Positions 9,862 to 18,810 of a stretch of DNA of 64,000 bases are shown piece after piece. Position 1 is the first letter of the stretch. Every line of letters starts with the position of its first letter. The position numbers were made by a program, and so were the translations under genes. The notes beneath the pieces were generated by a model, which was given only the letters and a program-made list of their open reading frames with translations, was not told where the DNA came from and did no database searches. The DNA comes from Halomonas lysinitropha. Its GTDB lineage: Bacteria; Pseudomonadota; Gammaproteobacteria; Pseudomonadales; Halomonadaceae. The stretch spans positions 126,136 through 190,135 of the forward strand of contig NZ_CABVOU010000046.1 of NCBI RefSeq assembly GCF_902500215.1, written 5' to 3'.

Positions 9862-10857
9862 ATGCGTGATTTCCTCAAGCGCCTGCCCAAGGCCGAACTC
9901 CATCTGCACATCGAGGGCTCGCTGGAGCCCGAGCTGATGTTTTCCCTGGCCGAGCGCAATGGCGTCAGCCTGCCCTATGCCTCCGTGGAGGAGGTCCGCG
10001 CGGCCTATGATTTCACCGACCTGCAGTCCTTCCTCGACCTCTACTACCAAGGCATGAGCGTGCTGCGCACCGCCGAGGACTTCCACGACCTGGCAATGGA
10101 CTACTTCCGCCGTGCCAGCGCCGAGGGGGTGGTGCATGTGGAGATGCATTTCGATCCCCAGGCCCATCTGGTGCGTGGCATCGAGCTGCCGGTGGTGATG
10201 GAGGGGCTTTCCCTGGCGCAACGCCGGGCGCAGCGCGAGCTGGATCTGTCCTCAGCGCTGATCATGGCCTTCCTGCGCGACCGACCGGCCGAGGAGGCGG
10301 TGACGTTGATGGAGAGTGCAGCGCCCTACTGGGAGATGCTTGACGCCGTGGGGCTGGACAGCGCCGAGCAGGGCAACCCACCAGCGAAGTTCGTCGAGGT
10401 GTTCGAGCGGGCACGACAACTGGGCATCCCGCGGGTGGCCCATGCCGGTGAGGAGGGGCCCCCCGCGTACATCCGCGAGGCCCTGGACCTGCTGGATGTC
10501 TGCCGCATCGACCATGGCGTGCGCTGCCTGGAGGACCCGGAGCTGGTGGCCCGGCTACGGGACAAGGGCGTGGTACTCACTGTGTGTCCGCTCTCCAATG
10601 TGCGACTGCGTGTCGTCGAGCGGATGGCCGACCATCCCCTTCCGCAGCTGCTCGATGCTGGCCTGCGCCTGACCCTCAATTCGGATGACCCGGCCTACTT
10701 CGGCGGCGGCATGCTGGCCAACTTCGAGGCCTGTGCCGATGCCTTCGGCTGGTCGAAGGAGGTCTTCATCCAGCTGGCCGGCACGGCCATCGACGCCGCC
10801 TTCCTCAGCGAGACGCGTCGCCTCGCGCTGCATCGCCAGCTGGCGGACTGCCTCTAG
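9862..10857 (+). CDS. Adenine deaminase (adenosine deaminase superfamily)
   Basis: Zinc amidohydrolase of 331 residues. H14-x-H16 (ELHLHIEG) and a later SDDP motif (LTLNSDDP) are metal and catalytic positions, and H194 opens HAGEEGPP. The HAGEEGPP form with RIDHGVR downstream is, from knowledge of the family, typical of the adenine deaminase branch (adenine to hypoxanthine) rather than true adenosine deaminase. Start at ATG 9862, preceded by GAGG at 6 nt spacing; it begins 29 bp after cydC and may share the oxidase transcript. Its product hypoxanthine is a substrate of the xanthine dehydrogenase encoded at 16-20 kb. Confidence 0.85.
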   Translation: MRDFLKRLPKAELHLHIEGSLEPELMFSLAERNGVSLPYASVEEVRAAYDFTDLQSFLDLYYQGMSVLRTAEDFHDLAMDYFRRASAEGVVHVEMHFDPQAHLVRGIELPVVMEGLSLAQRRAQRELDLSSALIMAFLRDRPAEEAVTLMESAAPYWEMLDAVGLDSAEQGNPPAKFVEVFERARQLGIPRVAHAGEEGPPAYIREALDLLDVCRIDHGVRCLEDPELVARLRDKGVVLTVCPLSNVRLRVVERMADHPLPQLLDAGLRLTLNSDDPAYFGGGMLANFEACADAFGWSKEVFIQLAGTAIDAAFLSETRRLALHRQLADCL

Positions 10858-10929
10858 GCGCCTGATGGCCACCTCGCACCGAGTGGCCGTGGTGGGCCAT
10901 GCCGTCGTCGACATCCGGGCGGACCAGCG

Positions 10930-10959
10930 TTGATGGGTTGTCGTGCAACGGTGTGTAAT
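10930..10959 (+). promoter_or_regulatory. Candidate sigma-70 promoter for the diguanylate cyclase gene
   Basis: TTGATG (10930-10935) and TGTAAT (10954-10959) are separated by 18 nt, in the 157-bp gap between the deaminase and the diguanylate cyclase. The ribosome-binding site GGGGAG at 11002 lies downstream. Reasonable but unproven match. Confidence 0.45.
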
Positions 10960-11014
10960 ATCGTGTAAAAAAAGGATTCTCATCCTGCCATCGGGCTGAT
11001 CGGGGAGAGCCTTC

Positions 11015-12703
11015 TTGAGCCTTAAGACCCGTTTCCTGCTGCTGGCCGCTTGCCTCGTGCTCGTGGCGTCGGCGGCCGCCTGGACCGTCTTCCACCGCAT
11101 TACCGAGGGCATCATCGAGCAGTGGGGCGAACGCGTCGCGGCCATCCAGGTGCAGTACGATAGCGGTCGCCTGTTACAGCCCCTGGAGCGCGAGATAGCC
11201 CTGGCGCGCCAGATGGCCGACTCCATCGTGTTGCAGCGCTGGGCAAACGCCCCGGACGATCCCGAGCTCGAGGGGCAGGCCTTTGACGAGATGGAAAGTT
11301 TTCGTCGCAATTTCCGCGACAACAGCTATTTCGTTGCGCTGAGAGGTAGCGGCGGCTATTACCACAACAATGCTGCCGGCGATTACACCAGCGAACGCCT
11401 ACGCTACCGGCTGCGGCCGGATCGACCGGCTGATGCCTGGTTCTATCGCCTGATCGAGGAGGGACGGGATTTCCACCTCAACGTCAATCCCGACGTGGAG
11501 CTTGGCGTCACCAAGCTGTGGATCGATGTCCTGATGCGAGACGCCGACGGCGAGATCCTCGGGGTGGTGGGCACCGGCATGGAACTCGAGAGCTTTCTTC
11601 AGGAGATCATCGATATCCAGCAGCCCGGCATCACCACCCTGTTTGTCGACTACAACGGTGCCATCCAGCTCTACCGCGATCGACGGCTCATCGACTATGC
11701 CAGTTTCATCAAGCCCGAGGGGCAGAAGCGAACCCTGGACTTGCTGGTGGATCTGCCCCGCGATGCCGAGGCGCTCTCCGGCATCATGCAGGAGCTGCGT
11801 GACGCCCCGGACCAGCAGCCTAGCGTGCGCACCGAGTTTGTGACCGTCGAAGGCAAGCGTCACCTGGCCGGTCTGGCTTTCCTGCCGGCCCTCGGCTGGT
11901 TCGAGGTAACACTGCTCGACCTGGAAACCCTGATGCCCCTTGGCGGTTTCACGCCGGTGGCAGTGGTGTTCGTACTGACCCTGCTGGTCACCCTGCTGGT
12001 CTTCCATCTGGCGCTGCGCCGCCAGTTGTTGGCGCCCATCGCGGCACTGGAGGCCGCCATGCAGCGAGTCAAGGAGGGGGACCTGTCGGCTTCCGAGCTG
12101 CCCCGGGGCCGGGGCGAGATGGGCCGGCTGATGCACCACTTCCGTTCGATGGCCGAGGCCATCCAGCGCCATACCCGGGACCTCGAGGAGCGGGTCCGTG
12201 AACGCACCGAGGAACTCGAGGCGGTGGCCACACGTGATGTGCTGACCGGCCTCATGAATCGACGCGGCATGCAGCAGTGGCTGGAGGAGCAGATCCTGAG
12301 AGCCACCCGGGAGAGCAGCCACTTCGGGCTGCTCTGGCTGGATATCGACCGTTTCAAGGAGCTCAACGATGGTCTCGGCCATGCGGCAGGGGACAAGGCC
12401 CTGGTTCGCGTCGCCGAGGCGCTGAGTGACGGGCTGCGTCCCTACGACCGGGCCTCGCGCTGGGGCGGGGATGAATTTCTGGTGATACTGTCGCCCTGTG
12501 ACGCCCCGACCCTTGCGGGGGTGGCCGAGCGCCTTCGGCACGCCGTCGCTGAAATCGAAGTGGAGGGGGTCCCGGTCACGATCAGCGTGGGGGCCTGCAT
12601 GGCCAATCCCGGCGAGGATCTTGACCTCCTTCTCAAGCGGGCCGATGAGGCGCTCTATCAGGCCAAGGCCGATGGGCGCAACCAGGCCCGGGTGGCTGTC
12701 TAG
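11015..12703 (+). CDS. Membrane-bound diguanylate cyclase with periplasmic sensor and HAMP
   Basis: Makes cyclic di-GMP. Order of parts in 562 residues: TM helix about 6-26, a large periplasmic sensor region (about 27-305, dCache-like by size and position), a second TM helix about 308-330, a HAMP linker, a short coiled coil (RHTRDLEERVRERTEEL), then a GGDEF domain. The active-site GGDEF is intact at 484-488, and an RxxD product-inhibition site (RPYD, 475-478) sits exactly five residues before it, so an active, feedback-inhibited enzyme is expected. The start is TTG: GGGGAG is 7 nt upstream, and the first in-frame ATG would delete the signal anchor. No EAL domain. The ligand sensed is unknown. 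Confidence 0.9.
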   Translation: MSLKTRFLLLAACLVLVASAAAWTVFHRITEGIIEQWGERVAAIQVQYDSGRLLQPLEREIALARQMADSIVLQRWANAPDDPELEGQAFDEMESFRRNFRDNSYFVALRGSGGYYHNNAAGDYTSERLRYRLRPDRPADAWFYRLIEEGRDFHLNVNPDVELGVTKLWIDVLMRDADGEILGVVGTGMELESFLQEIIDIQQPGITTLFVDYNGAIQLYRDRRLIDYASFIKPEGQKRTLDLLVDLPRDAEALSGIMQELRDAPDQQPSVRTEFVTVEGKRHLAGLAFLPALGWFEVTLLDLETLMPLGGFTPVAVVFVLTLLVTLLVFHLALRRQLLAPIAALEAAMQRVKEGDLSASELPRGRGEMGRLMHHFRSMAEAIQRHTRDLEERVRERTEELEAVATRDVLTGLMNRRGMQQWLEEQILRATRESSHFGLLWLDIDRFKELNDGLGHAAGDKALVRVAEALSDGLRPYDRASRWGGDEFLVILSPCDAPTLAGVAERLRHAVAEIEVEGVPVTISVGACMANPGEDLDLLLKRADEALYQAKADGRNQARVAV

Positions 12704-12725
12704 TGCAGAGCGAACGAAAACCCGA

Positions 12726-12749
12726 GAACCCCGGCAGAGACCGGGGTTC
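12726..12749. terminator. Hairpin between convergent genes
   Basis: GAACCCCGG (12726-12734) pairs with CCGGGGTTC (12741-12749) around a 6-nt loop, 23 nt after the diguanylate cyclase stop and just before the stop of the convergent peroxidase gene. There is no long T-run, so termination strength is uncertain. Confidence 0.6.
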
Positions 12750-12773
12750 GTGTCGTCCGAATGATGACCCGAA

Positions 12774-13763
12774 TCAGGGCAGGGCGGGAACCTCGAACTC
12801 GGGCATCTCGCCGGTCAGGGTGTGCAGGAAGGCGGTGATGTTGTCGATCTCTTTATCCTCGAAGTCGCGGCCCAGCATCTCCTGGCCCATGATGGATACG
12901 GCTTCCTCCAGCGTCTCGGTGGCGCCGTTGTTCATGTAGGGATAGGTGACGGCCACGTTGCGCAGGGTCGGGGTACGGAACTTGTACTTATCGCTCTCCT
13001 CGCCGGTGACGACGTAACGCCCCTCGTCCTCGGAGCCCGGCACCTGGATGGCGTGGAAATTGCCATCGCTCAGGTTCGGCCCGCTGTGACAGGCGACACA
13101 ACCGTTGTCCACGAAGGCCACCATGCCGTCTTTCTCCTGTTCGTCCAGGGCGTTCATGTCGCCGCGCAGGTAGCGGTCGAAGGGCGAGTTCGGGGTGTTG
13201 AGGGTGCGCTGGAAGCTGGCCAGGGCCTGGGCCAGGTTGTCGCCATTGATCGGGTTCTCGTCGTCCGGATAGGCCTCGGAAAATCTCCGCTGGTAGACAT
13301 CGAAGCCTTCGAGGCGCTTCAGCGCCTGATCGAGGTCCATGGCCATCTCGACATCGGCCTCGATGGGCCCCAGTGCCTGCTCTTCCAGATCAGCAGCACG
13401 GCCATCCCAGAACTGGGAATCGAGGAAGCCCGAGTTGAGCACCGTGGGCGTGTTGCGCTCGCCGACCTGGCCGTCATGGCCGGTGGCCCGCGGAATACGG
13501 TCACTCCAGCCCAGGGCCGGGTTGTGACAGGTGGCACAGCTGATCACGCCACTCGAGGAGATGCGCGGCTCGAAGAACATCATCTTGCCCAGCTCCACCT
13601 TCTCCGGGGTCAGGGAGTTGTCCGCGGGGATAGGCGGCAGGTAGGGGAGCGGCTCGAAGCGGTCGCGGTAGTCACCCAGGCCGTCGTCGGCCATGGCGGG
13701 AATGGAGACGGCGAGAGCCGACCCCAAGGCGATGGCTGATACCAGCAGGCGTTTACGGATCAT
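12774..13763 (-). CDS. Di-heme cytochrome c peroxidase
   Basis: Periplasmic enzyme that reduces H2O2 with electrons from cytochrome c. 329 residues: a Sec signal peptide (basic start, hydrophobic core, cleavage near AMA-DD at residue 25) and two CxxCH heme sites, CATCH at 76-80 and CVACH at 222-226, the spacing expected for the CcpA/MauG family. Start at ATG 13763, with AAGGGGA 6 nt upstream; a longer frame exists but lacks support. Two FNR/Anr-type boxes lie upstream, matching the oxygen-dependent control known for this family. MauG-like function is the main alternative. Confidence 0.9.
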   Translation of the reverse strand: MIRKRLLVSAIALGSALAVSIPAMADDGLGDYRDRFEPLPYLPPIPADNSLTPEKVELGKMMFFEPRISSSGVISCATCHNPALGWSDRIPRATGHDGQVGERNTPTVLNSGFLDSQFWDGRAADLEEQALGPIEADVEMAMDLDQALKRLEGFDVYQRRFSEAYPDDENPINGDNLAQALASFQRTLNTPNSPFDRYLRGDMNALDEQEKDGMVAFVDNGCVACHSGPNLSDGNFHAIQVPGSEDEGRYVVTGEESDKYKFRTPTLRNVAVTYPYMNNGATETLEEAVSIMGQEMLGRDFEDKEIDNITAFLHTLTGEMPEFEVPALP

Positions 13764-13847
13764 GACAGTTCCCCTTGTGGTGGTGATTCGGGTGAGTGGC
13801 GTGTGCAACCCACCAGTCACCCTCTATCAGCAGAGTAGTGCGATCAC

Positions 13848-13861
13848 TTGACGCCAATCAA
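13848..13861 (-). promoter_or_regulatory. FNR/Anr-type box, proximal to the peroxidase gene
   Basis: TTGAC-GCCA-ATCAA (plus strand) matches the TTGAT-N4-ATCAA consensus at nine of ten half-site positions. On the minus strand, a GATAGA-like -10 lies about 30 nt downstream of the box centre, the geometry of an activator centred near -41.5 for the cytochrome c peroxidase gene. Confidence 0.65.
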
Positions 13862-13891
13862 CCTAGTAAAAGTGTCGGATAACGGCCACTC

Positions 13892-13905
13892 TTGAGCTAA
13901 ATCAA
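13892..13905 (-). promoter_or_regulatory. FNR/Anr-type box, distal
   Basis: TTGAG-CTAA-ATCAA is a second close match to the FNR consensus. Its centre is 44 bp upstream of the proximal box, about four helical turns, so both dimers would lie on the same DNA face. It could also serve a plus-strand transcript, but no gene follows on that strand. Confidence 0.6.
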
Positions 13906-14051
13906 GTTTTACCAATGGTTTATATTTTTGGCTGGACGCGTCGCTGTTCCACCCGTGAGGCTGGAGCTAAAGGTGCGCGCACCGGACTCGATATCGCTGC
14001 GGCAGTCATCCGGTGCCCCTTCCGCTGCACTCAGAAGAGGATGGCTGACCG

Positions 14052-15404
14052 TCAACCTGCCATGGGGGATTGGTTGTCGCGTCGGTGCTGGAGGCGCCCG
14101 CCGGCCCAGGTCTCGGCCACGCTGCGATCGTCGCCGAGCATCATCAGCGCGAAAAGCGTCTCGGCAAGCGAACGACTGCGGGCCGTGCGTCGTGCCAATA
14201 GCGGAGTGGCGGCTGGGTCGAGCACCACCAGGTCGGCCTCCATGCCTGGGGCGAGGCGGCCGATATGGCCGTCGAGCGACAGCGCCCGGGCGTTGCCCAG
14301 CGTCAGCCCGAAGAACCCCTGCCAGGCAGTGAGCGGCTGACCCTTGAGCTGGCCTACCTGGTAGGCGGCCTTCAGCGTCGCCAGGCCGGAGAGGTCCGTA
14401 CCGCCGCCCACGTCGCTGGCATAGCTGATGTTGAGGTCCATCTCGCGGGCCGCCAGCCGGTCGAAGAGGCCGCTGCCGAGGAAGAGGTTGGAACTTGGGC
14501 AGAAGGCGAGGTTCGCCCCCCGCTCGGCCAGCCGGCCGCGCATCGCCTGGTCCAGGTGGATGCCGTGGGCGAAGGTGCTGCGCGGGCCGACGAGCCCCGA
14601 CTGTTCATAGACTGCCAGGTAGTCGCGGCTGTCGGGAAAGAGCTCTGCCACCCAGTCGATCTCGCCGGTGTTCTCGGCCAGGTGGGTCTGCAGCCACAGG
14701 CTCGGGTCGTTGCGCATCAGGCCCCCGGTGGCGTCCAGCTGCGCTCGACTGGAGGTAGGGGCGAAGCGCGGGGTCAGGCTGAAGCCCAGCCGTCCCTTGC
14801 CGTGCCAGTCGGCGATCAGCCGCTCGCTGTCGCGGATGCCGCCCAGGGTGTCGTCGCAGAGCGCGTCGGGGGCGTGGCGGTCCATCAGCACCTTGCCGGC
14901 CAGCATGCGCAGCCCGCGCCGGTGGCTGGCCGAGAAGAAGGCATCGACGGAGACCGGGTGGCTCGAACAGAACACCTGGGCGGTGGTGGTGCCGACCCTC
15001 AGCATCTCGTTGAGGAAGGCTTCCGATAGCAGCTCTGCGTGTTCCTGCGCCGCGAAACGACACTCCTCGGGGAAGGTGTAGTCGCCCAGCCAGTCGAGCA
15101 GCTGTCGGCCGTACGAGGCCATGATCTCCAGCTGCACATAGTGCACATGGCTGTCGATGAAGCCGGGGACGATCAATTTCCCCCTGTGGTCGATGATGTC
15201 GATTCCTTCGGGCAACTGCGGCGCCAGGGTGGCGTAGTCCTCCACCGCGCGGATGCGGCCGTTCTCGATCCACAGGGCACCGTCCGCAAGGTGGCATACG
15301 CTGCCCTCGGCGGGCGTATCGGCCTCGCCGGGGTCGGCATCGAAGCTCAGCAGTTCGGCGCGCAGCACGCGTGAGTCGTTATGGGTCATTTCGTCAGGGC
15401 TCAT
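14052..15404 (-). CDS. guaD: Guanine deaminase
   Basis: Converts guanine to xanthine, feeding the xanthine dehydrogenase encoded upstream in the same operon. 450 residues, a zinc amidohydrolase with HVHYVQ (first metal His pair), QTHLAEN, FAHGIHL and SYASDVGGG in order, the set found in guanine deaminases. The start ATG (15404) overlaps the xdhC stop by 4 bp (ATGA). The frame stays open far upstream through xdhC, but that extension is the wrong frame of a real gene and is rejected. Confidence 0.93.
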   Translation of the reverse strand: MSPDEMTHNDSRVLRAELLSFDADPGEADTPAEGSVCHLADGALWIENGRIRAVEDYATLAPQLPEGIDIIDHRGKLIVPGFIDSHVHYVQLEIMASYGRQLLDWLGDYTFPEECRFAAQEHAELLSEAFLNEMLRVGTTTAQVFCSSHPVSVDAFFSASHRRGLRMLAGKVLMDRHAPDALCDDTLGGIRDSERLIADWHGKGRLGFSLTPRFAPTSSRAQLDATGGLMRNDPSLWLQTHLAENTGEIDWVAELFPDSRDYLAVYEQSGLVGPRSTFAHGIHLDQAMRGRLAERGANLAFCPSSNLFLGSGLFDRLAAREMDLNISYASDVGGGTDLSGLATLKAAYQVGQLKGQPLTAWQGFFGLTLGNARALSLDGHIGRLAPGMEADLVVLDPAATPLLARRTARSRSLAETLFALMMLGDDRSVAETWAGGRLQHRRDNQSPMAG

Positions 15405-16294
15405 CGAAATGTTGTGGGAGCGTTGTCGGTGAAGATGTGTCGCAGCTCGCGGGGGTCGAGGCCGCGCTGGTCGTCTCGCTCGCGCGACTCGACCCGCGGC
15501 AGCAGCTCGGCGAGGGTGGCCAGGGCGATGGCGTAGGGCGTCTTGTCGCCCCCGGTGCCACCGGCCGCCATGCCGATGGGGCAGCGCACTCGCGCCAGGG
15601 CCTCCTCGCCGTGACCGGCGTCGCGCAGCCGGCGGCGGAAACTGGCCCACTTGCTGCGCGAGCCGATCAGGCCCAGCGAGGCCGTGTCGCCGCGGGCGAG
15701 CAGGGCGTCCACCAGGGCCTGGTCCTCGGCGTGGTCGTGGGTCAGCACCAGGGCGTGGACGCCGGGCGGCAGGGCGGCCACGGCCTCGGCCGGGTCGGGA
15801 GCATGGCGACAGGCGAGGCGCGGCTGGTCCGACGCCCAGTCGGGGAAGGCGTTCGCCCGGCTGTCGTGCCAGCGCACTCGCCAGGGAAGCGGCGCGGCCA
15901 GGCGCACCAGCTCCCGGCCCACATGACCGGCGCCGAAGATCGCCAGCGTGGTGGCGCTGCCGGGAAAGACCTCGAGCAGCACGTTGACGAAGCCGCCGCA
16001 GCACTGGCCGCTGCGCCCGCCCAGGCTAAAGGCTTCCAGGCTCATCCCGGCCTGGCACTCGCCATCGGGGCCCGCCAGGCGCCGGCGGGCCGCTGCGATG
16101 GTCTGCCACTCGAAGGTACCGCCGCCCAGGGTGTCGTAGACCGCATCGGCGGTGATCACCATGCGTGCCCCGGGCTCCCGGGGCGTGGAACCGGCACTGG
16201 TCACCTGGGTGGCCAGAACGTGGGGCAGGCCCTCGCGCTGCAGGCGATGCAGGGCGGCATGCCAGCTCTCGGGGCGTGTATCCTCGGCCGTCAT
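15401..16294 (-). CDS. xdhC: Xanthine dehydrogenase accessory protein XdhC
   Basis: Binds and inserts the sulfurated molybdenum cofactor into xanthine dehydrogenase. 297 residues with the family's N-terminal pattern (ATQVTSAGSTPREPGARM), a CCGGFVNVLLEV segment and a C-terminal Rossmann-like region. It overlaps xdhB and guaD by 4 bp on either side (both ATGA), indicating translational coupling within the operon. Confidence 0.93.
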   Translation of the reverse strand: MTAEDTRPESWHAALHRLQREGLPHVLATQVTSAGSTPREPGARMVITADAVYDTLGGGTFEWQTIAAARRRLAGPDGECQAGMSLEAFSLGGRSGQCCGGFVNVLLEVFPGSATTLAIFGAGHVGRELVRLAAPLPWRVRWHDSRANAFPDWASDQPRLACRHAPDPAEAVAALPPGVHALVLTHDHAEDQALVDALLARGDTASLGLIGSRSKWASFRRRLRDAGHGEEALARVRCPIGMAAGGTGGDKTPYAIALATLAELLPRVESRERDDQRGLDPRELRHIFTDNAPTTFR

Positions 16295-18810
16295 TCGGGT
16301 TCACCCGCAGCAGGTGGCCAGGGGGGGTGACGCGAGCGCAGCGCTTCGGCGGCCATCAGCACCCGCTCCGGCGTGGCCGGCGTGTCGAGGCGCGGCGCCT
16401 CTCGGTAGCCGGCCAGGCTCGAGAGGGCGTCGCGCAACGCTGCCCATACCGAGATGCCGAGCATGAAGGGCGGCTCGCCAACCGCCTTGGAGCGGTAGAT
16501 GCTGGCCATGGAGTTGGGGTGGCCCTGGAGCAGTTCGACGTTGAACACCGGCGGCAGATCGCCGTAGGTGGGAATCTTGTAGGTGGCCGGACCGTCGGAG
16601 ATCAGCCGGCCGGCATCGTTCCACCTGAGCTCCTCGCCGGTCAGCCAGCCCATGCCCTGGATGAAGCCACCCTCCACCTGGCCCATGTCGATGGCCGGGT
16701 TCAGGGAGTCGCCTACGTCATGCAGGATGTCGACCCGGTCGACCTGGGTCTCGCCGGTCAGGGTGTCGACGCTGACTTCGCTGACCGCCGCGCCGTGTGC
16801 GAAGTAGTAGAAGGGGCGCCCCTGGCCGGTGGTGCGGTCGTAGTGGATCAGCGGGGTGGCGTAGAAGCCCTTCTCGGAGAGCGAAACCCGGCCCAGGTAG
16901 GCGGCCTGTACCAGCTCGCCCCAGGGGATGCGCCGCTCGCTCTCGCCGGTGCCGGCCACCAGGTGACCGGTCTCCAGGCGCATGCCTTCGCGGTCCAGGG
17001 CGTAGTGCTCGCTGGCGAAGTCGAAGAGCCGTGTCTTGAGGCTGAGGCAGGCGTCGCGGGCGGCCATGCCGTTGAGGTCGGCGCCGCTGGAGGCCGCCGT
17101 GGGTGAGGTGTTGGGCACCTTGTCGGTACGGGTGGCGGTGATGCGCACCGTGTCGACGTCGAGGGCGAGTTCGCGGGCCACCACCTGGCAGATCTTGGTG
17201 TGCAGGCCCTGGCCCATCTCGGTGCCGCCGTGGTTGATCATCACGCTGCCGTCGGTATAGACCTGCAGCAGGGCACCGGCCTGGTTGAGGTGCTTGGCGG
17301 TGAAGGAGATACCGAACTTGACCGGCGTCAGCGCCAAGCCTCGCCGAATGACCGGGCTCTGCGCGTTGAACTCGGTGATTTCCTGGCGGCGTGTCCAGTA
17401 ATCGGAATCGGCCTCGAGCCGCTCGACGACATGGTGCAGCAGGGCGACCTGTTCCACCGTCTGGCCGTAATGGGTGATATCCCGGCGAATGACGTCCGGC
17501 TCCGTGCGATAGAGGTTGCGCTTGCGGATCGTCAGTGTGTCCTCGCCGAGGCGTCTGGCGATGTCGTCCATTGCCGCCTCGATCACCATCATGCCCTGGG
17601 GACCGCCGAAGCCGCGGAAGGCGGTGTTGGAGGCGGTGTGGGTGCGCGCCCGGTGGCCGGTGACCCGCGCCTCCCCCAGCGAGTAGGCGTTGTCGGCGTG
17701 GAACATGGCCCGGTCGACGATGGCCTCGGAGAGATCCGGCGAGTAGCCACAGTCGCCGATCAGGGTCAGCTCGCCGCCCTGGATGACGCCCGTCTCGTCG
17801 ATGCCTAGACGGTAGCGATTGTGGAAGGGATGGCGCTTGCCGGTGACCCGCATGTCCTCGGCGCGTGGCAGGCGCAGGCGGACGGTACGTCCGGTTCGCC
17901 GGGCGACCAGCGCGGCCATGCAGGCCCAGGGCGAGGCCTGGGTCTCCTTGCCCCCGAAGCCGCCGCCCATGCGACGTACCTCCACGGTCACCGCGTGGAA
18001 GGGAATGCCCAGCACCTCCGCCACCAGCTTCTGGGTCTCGCTGGGGTGCTGGTTGGAGGTATGGACGATTACCCCCTCGTCTTCGGTAGGCTGGACCAGG
18101 CAGGCCTGTCCCTCCAGGTAGAAGTGCTCCTGACCGCCGACGAACTGCTCGCCTTCGATGACATGGGCCGCGGTCGCGAGCGAGCGTTCCCAGTCGCCGC
18201 TCTGCTGAACATGGGTCGGGCGCACGAACTCGTGGCGTTCGGCGGCGACTACCGGGTCAAGGCTGGCGGGCTGCTCGTCGATTTCGACGAGCGCTTCCGC
18301 CCAGGCGGCGCTCACGGCCTCCCGGGCGGCGCGATGAGTCTCGGCCGCCACGGCGAAGAGCACCTGGCCGGCATAGCGGATCTCGTCCTCGACAAAGAGC
18401 GGGTCGCCGGGGAAGACCGGACCGATATCGGTATGCCCTGGTACGTCATCGAAACCGACCGCGTCGACCACGCCGGGCATGGCCCGGAGCGTGTCGAGAT
18501 CGAGGCGGATCAGGTGGCCGTGGGCTACCGGCGAAAGCGCGAGTGCCAGGTGGAGGCAGTCTGCCGGTGCCTGGAGATCGTCGATATAGGCGGCACGTCC
18601 GGTGACGTGCTTGACCGCACTCTCATGGGCGCTGGCGCTACCGGCGCTGCCGCGCGTTCTGGTGGTCTCGATCTCGCGGAATTCCGTGTCCCGTGCCAGG
18701 GGGCCGTCGCCCTTGATGCGACCCTGCTGCTCGTCGCGCACTCGTATCGTGGCGTCATCGAGGTCGGTCGTATCCCTGGACGGAACGTCCAGTTTAGTGA
18801 GCGTACGCAT
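16291..18810 (-). CDS. xdhB: Xanthine dehydrogenase, molybdopterin-binding subunit
   Basis: Large catalytic subunit that oxidises hypoxanthine and xanthine to urate. 839 residues with the molybdenum-site motifs in order: GQEHFYLE, GGGFGGKE, FRGFGGPQ, GTEMGQGLHTK and the C-terminal KAVGEPP carrying the catalytic glutamate. The first 50 or so residues are polar and less conserved-looking than the catalytic core. Overlaps xdhA by 17 bp upstream and xdhC by 4 bp downstream. Confidence 0.95.
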   Translation of the reverse strand: MRTLTKLDVPSRDTTDLDDATIRVRDEQQGRIKGDGPLARDTEFREIETTRTRGSAGSASAHESAVKHVTGRAAYIDDLQAPADCLHLALALSPVAHGHLIRLDLDTLRAMPGVVDAVGFDDVPGHTDIGPVFPGDPLFVEDEIRYAGQVLFAVAAETHRAAREAVSAAWAEALVEIDEQPASLDPVVAAERHEFVRPTHVQQSGDWERSLATAAHVIEGEQFVGGQEHFYLEGQACLVQPTEDEGVIVHTSNQHPSETQKLVAEVLGIPFHAVTVEVRRMGGGFGGKETQASPWACMAALVARRTGRTVRLRLPRAEDMRVTGKRHPFHNRYRLGIDETGVIQGGELTLIGDCGYSPDLSEAIVDRAMFHADNAYSLGEARVTGHRARTHTASNTAFRGFGGPQGMMVIEAAMDDIARRLGEDTLTIRKRNLYRTEPDVIRRDITHYGQTVEQVALLHHVVERLEADSDYWTRRQEITEFNAQSPVIRRGLALTPVKFGISFTAKHLNQAGALLQVYTDGSVMINHGGTEMGQGLHTKICQVVARELALDVDTVRITATRTDKVPNTSPTAASSGADLNGMAARDACLSLKTRLFDFASEHYALDREGMRLETGHLVAGTGESERRIPWGELVQAAYLGRVSLSEKGFYATPLIHYDRTTGQGRPFYYFAHGAAVSEVSVDTLTGETQVDRVDILHDVGDSLNPAIDMGQVEGGFIQGMGWLTGEELRWNDAGRLISDGPATYKIPTYGDLPPVFNVELLQGHPNSMASIYRSKAVGEPPFMLGISVWAALRDALSSLAGYREAPRLDTPATPERVLMAAEALRSRHPPWPPAAGEPE

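Noticed and set aside
15405-16004. 650-residue extension of guanine deaminase
   Set aside because: The added N-terminal sequence is a wrong-frame reading of xdhC (Arg/Pro-rich, no homology pattern); the true start overlaps the xdhC stop.
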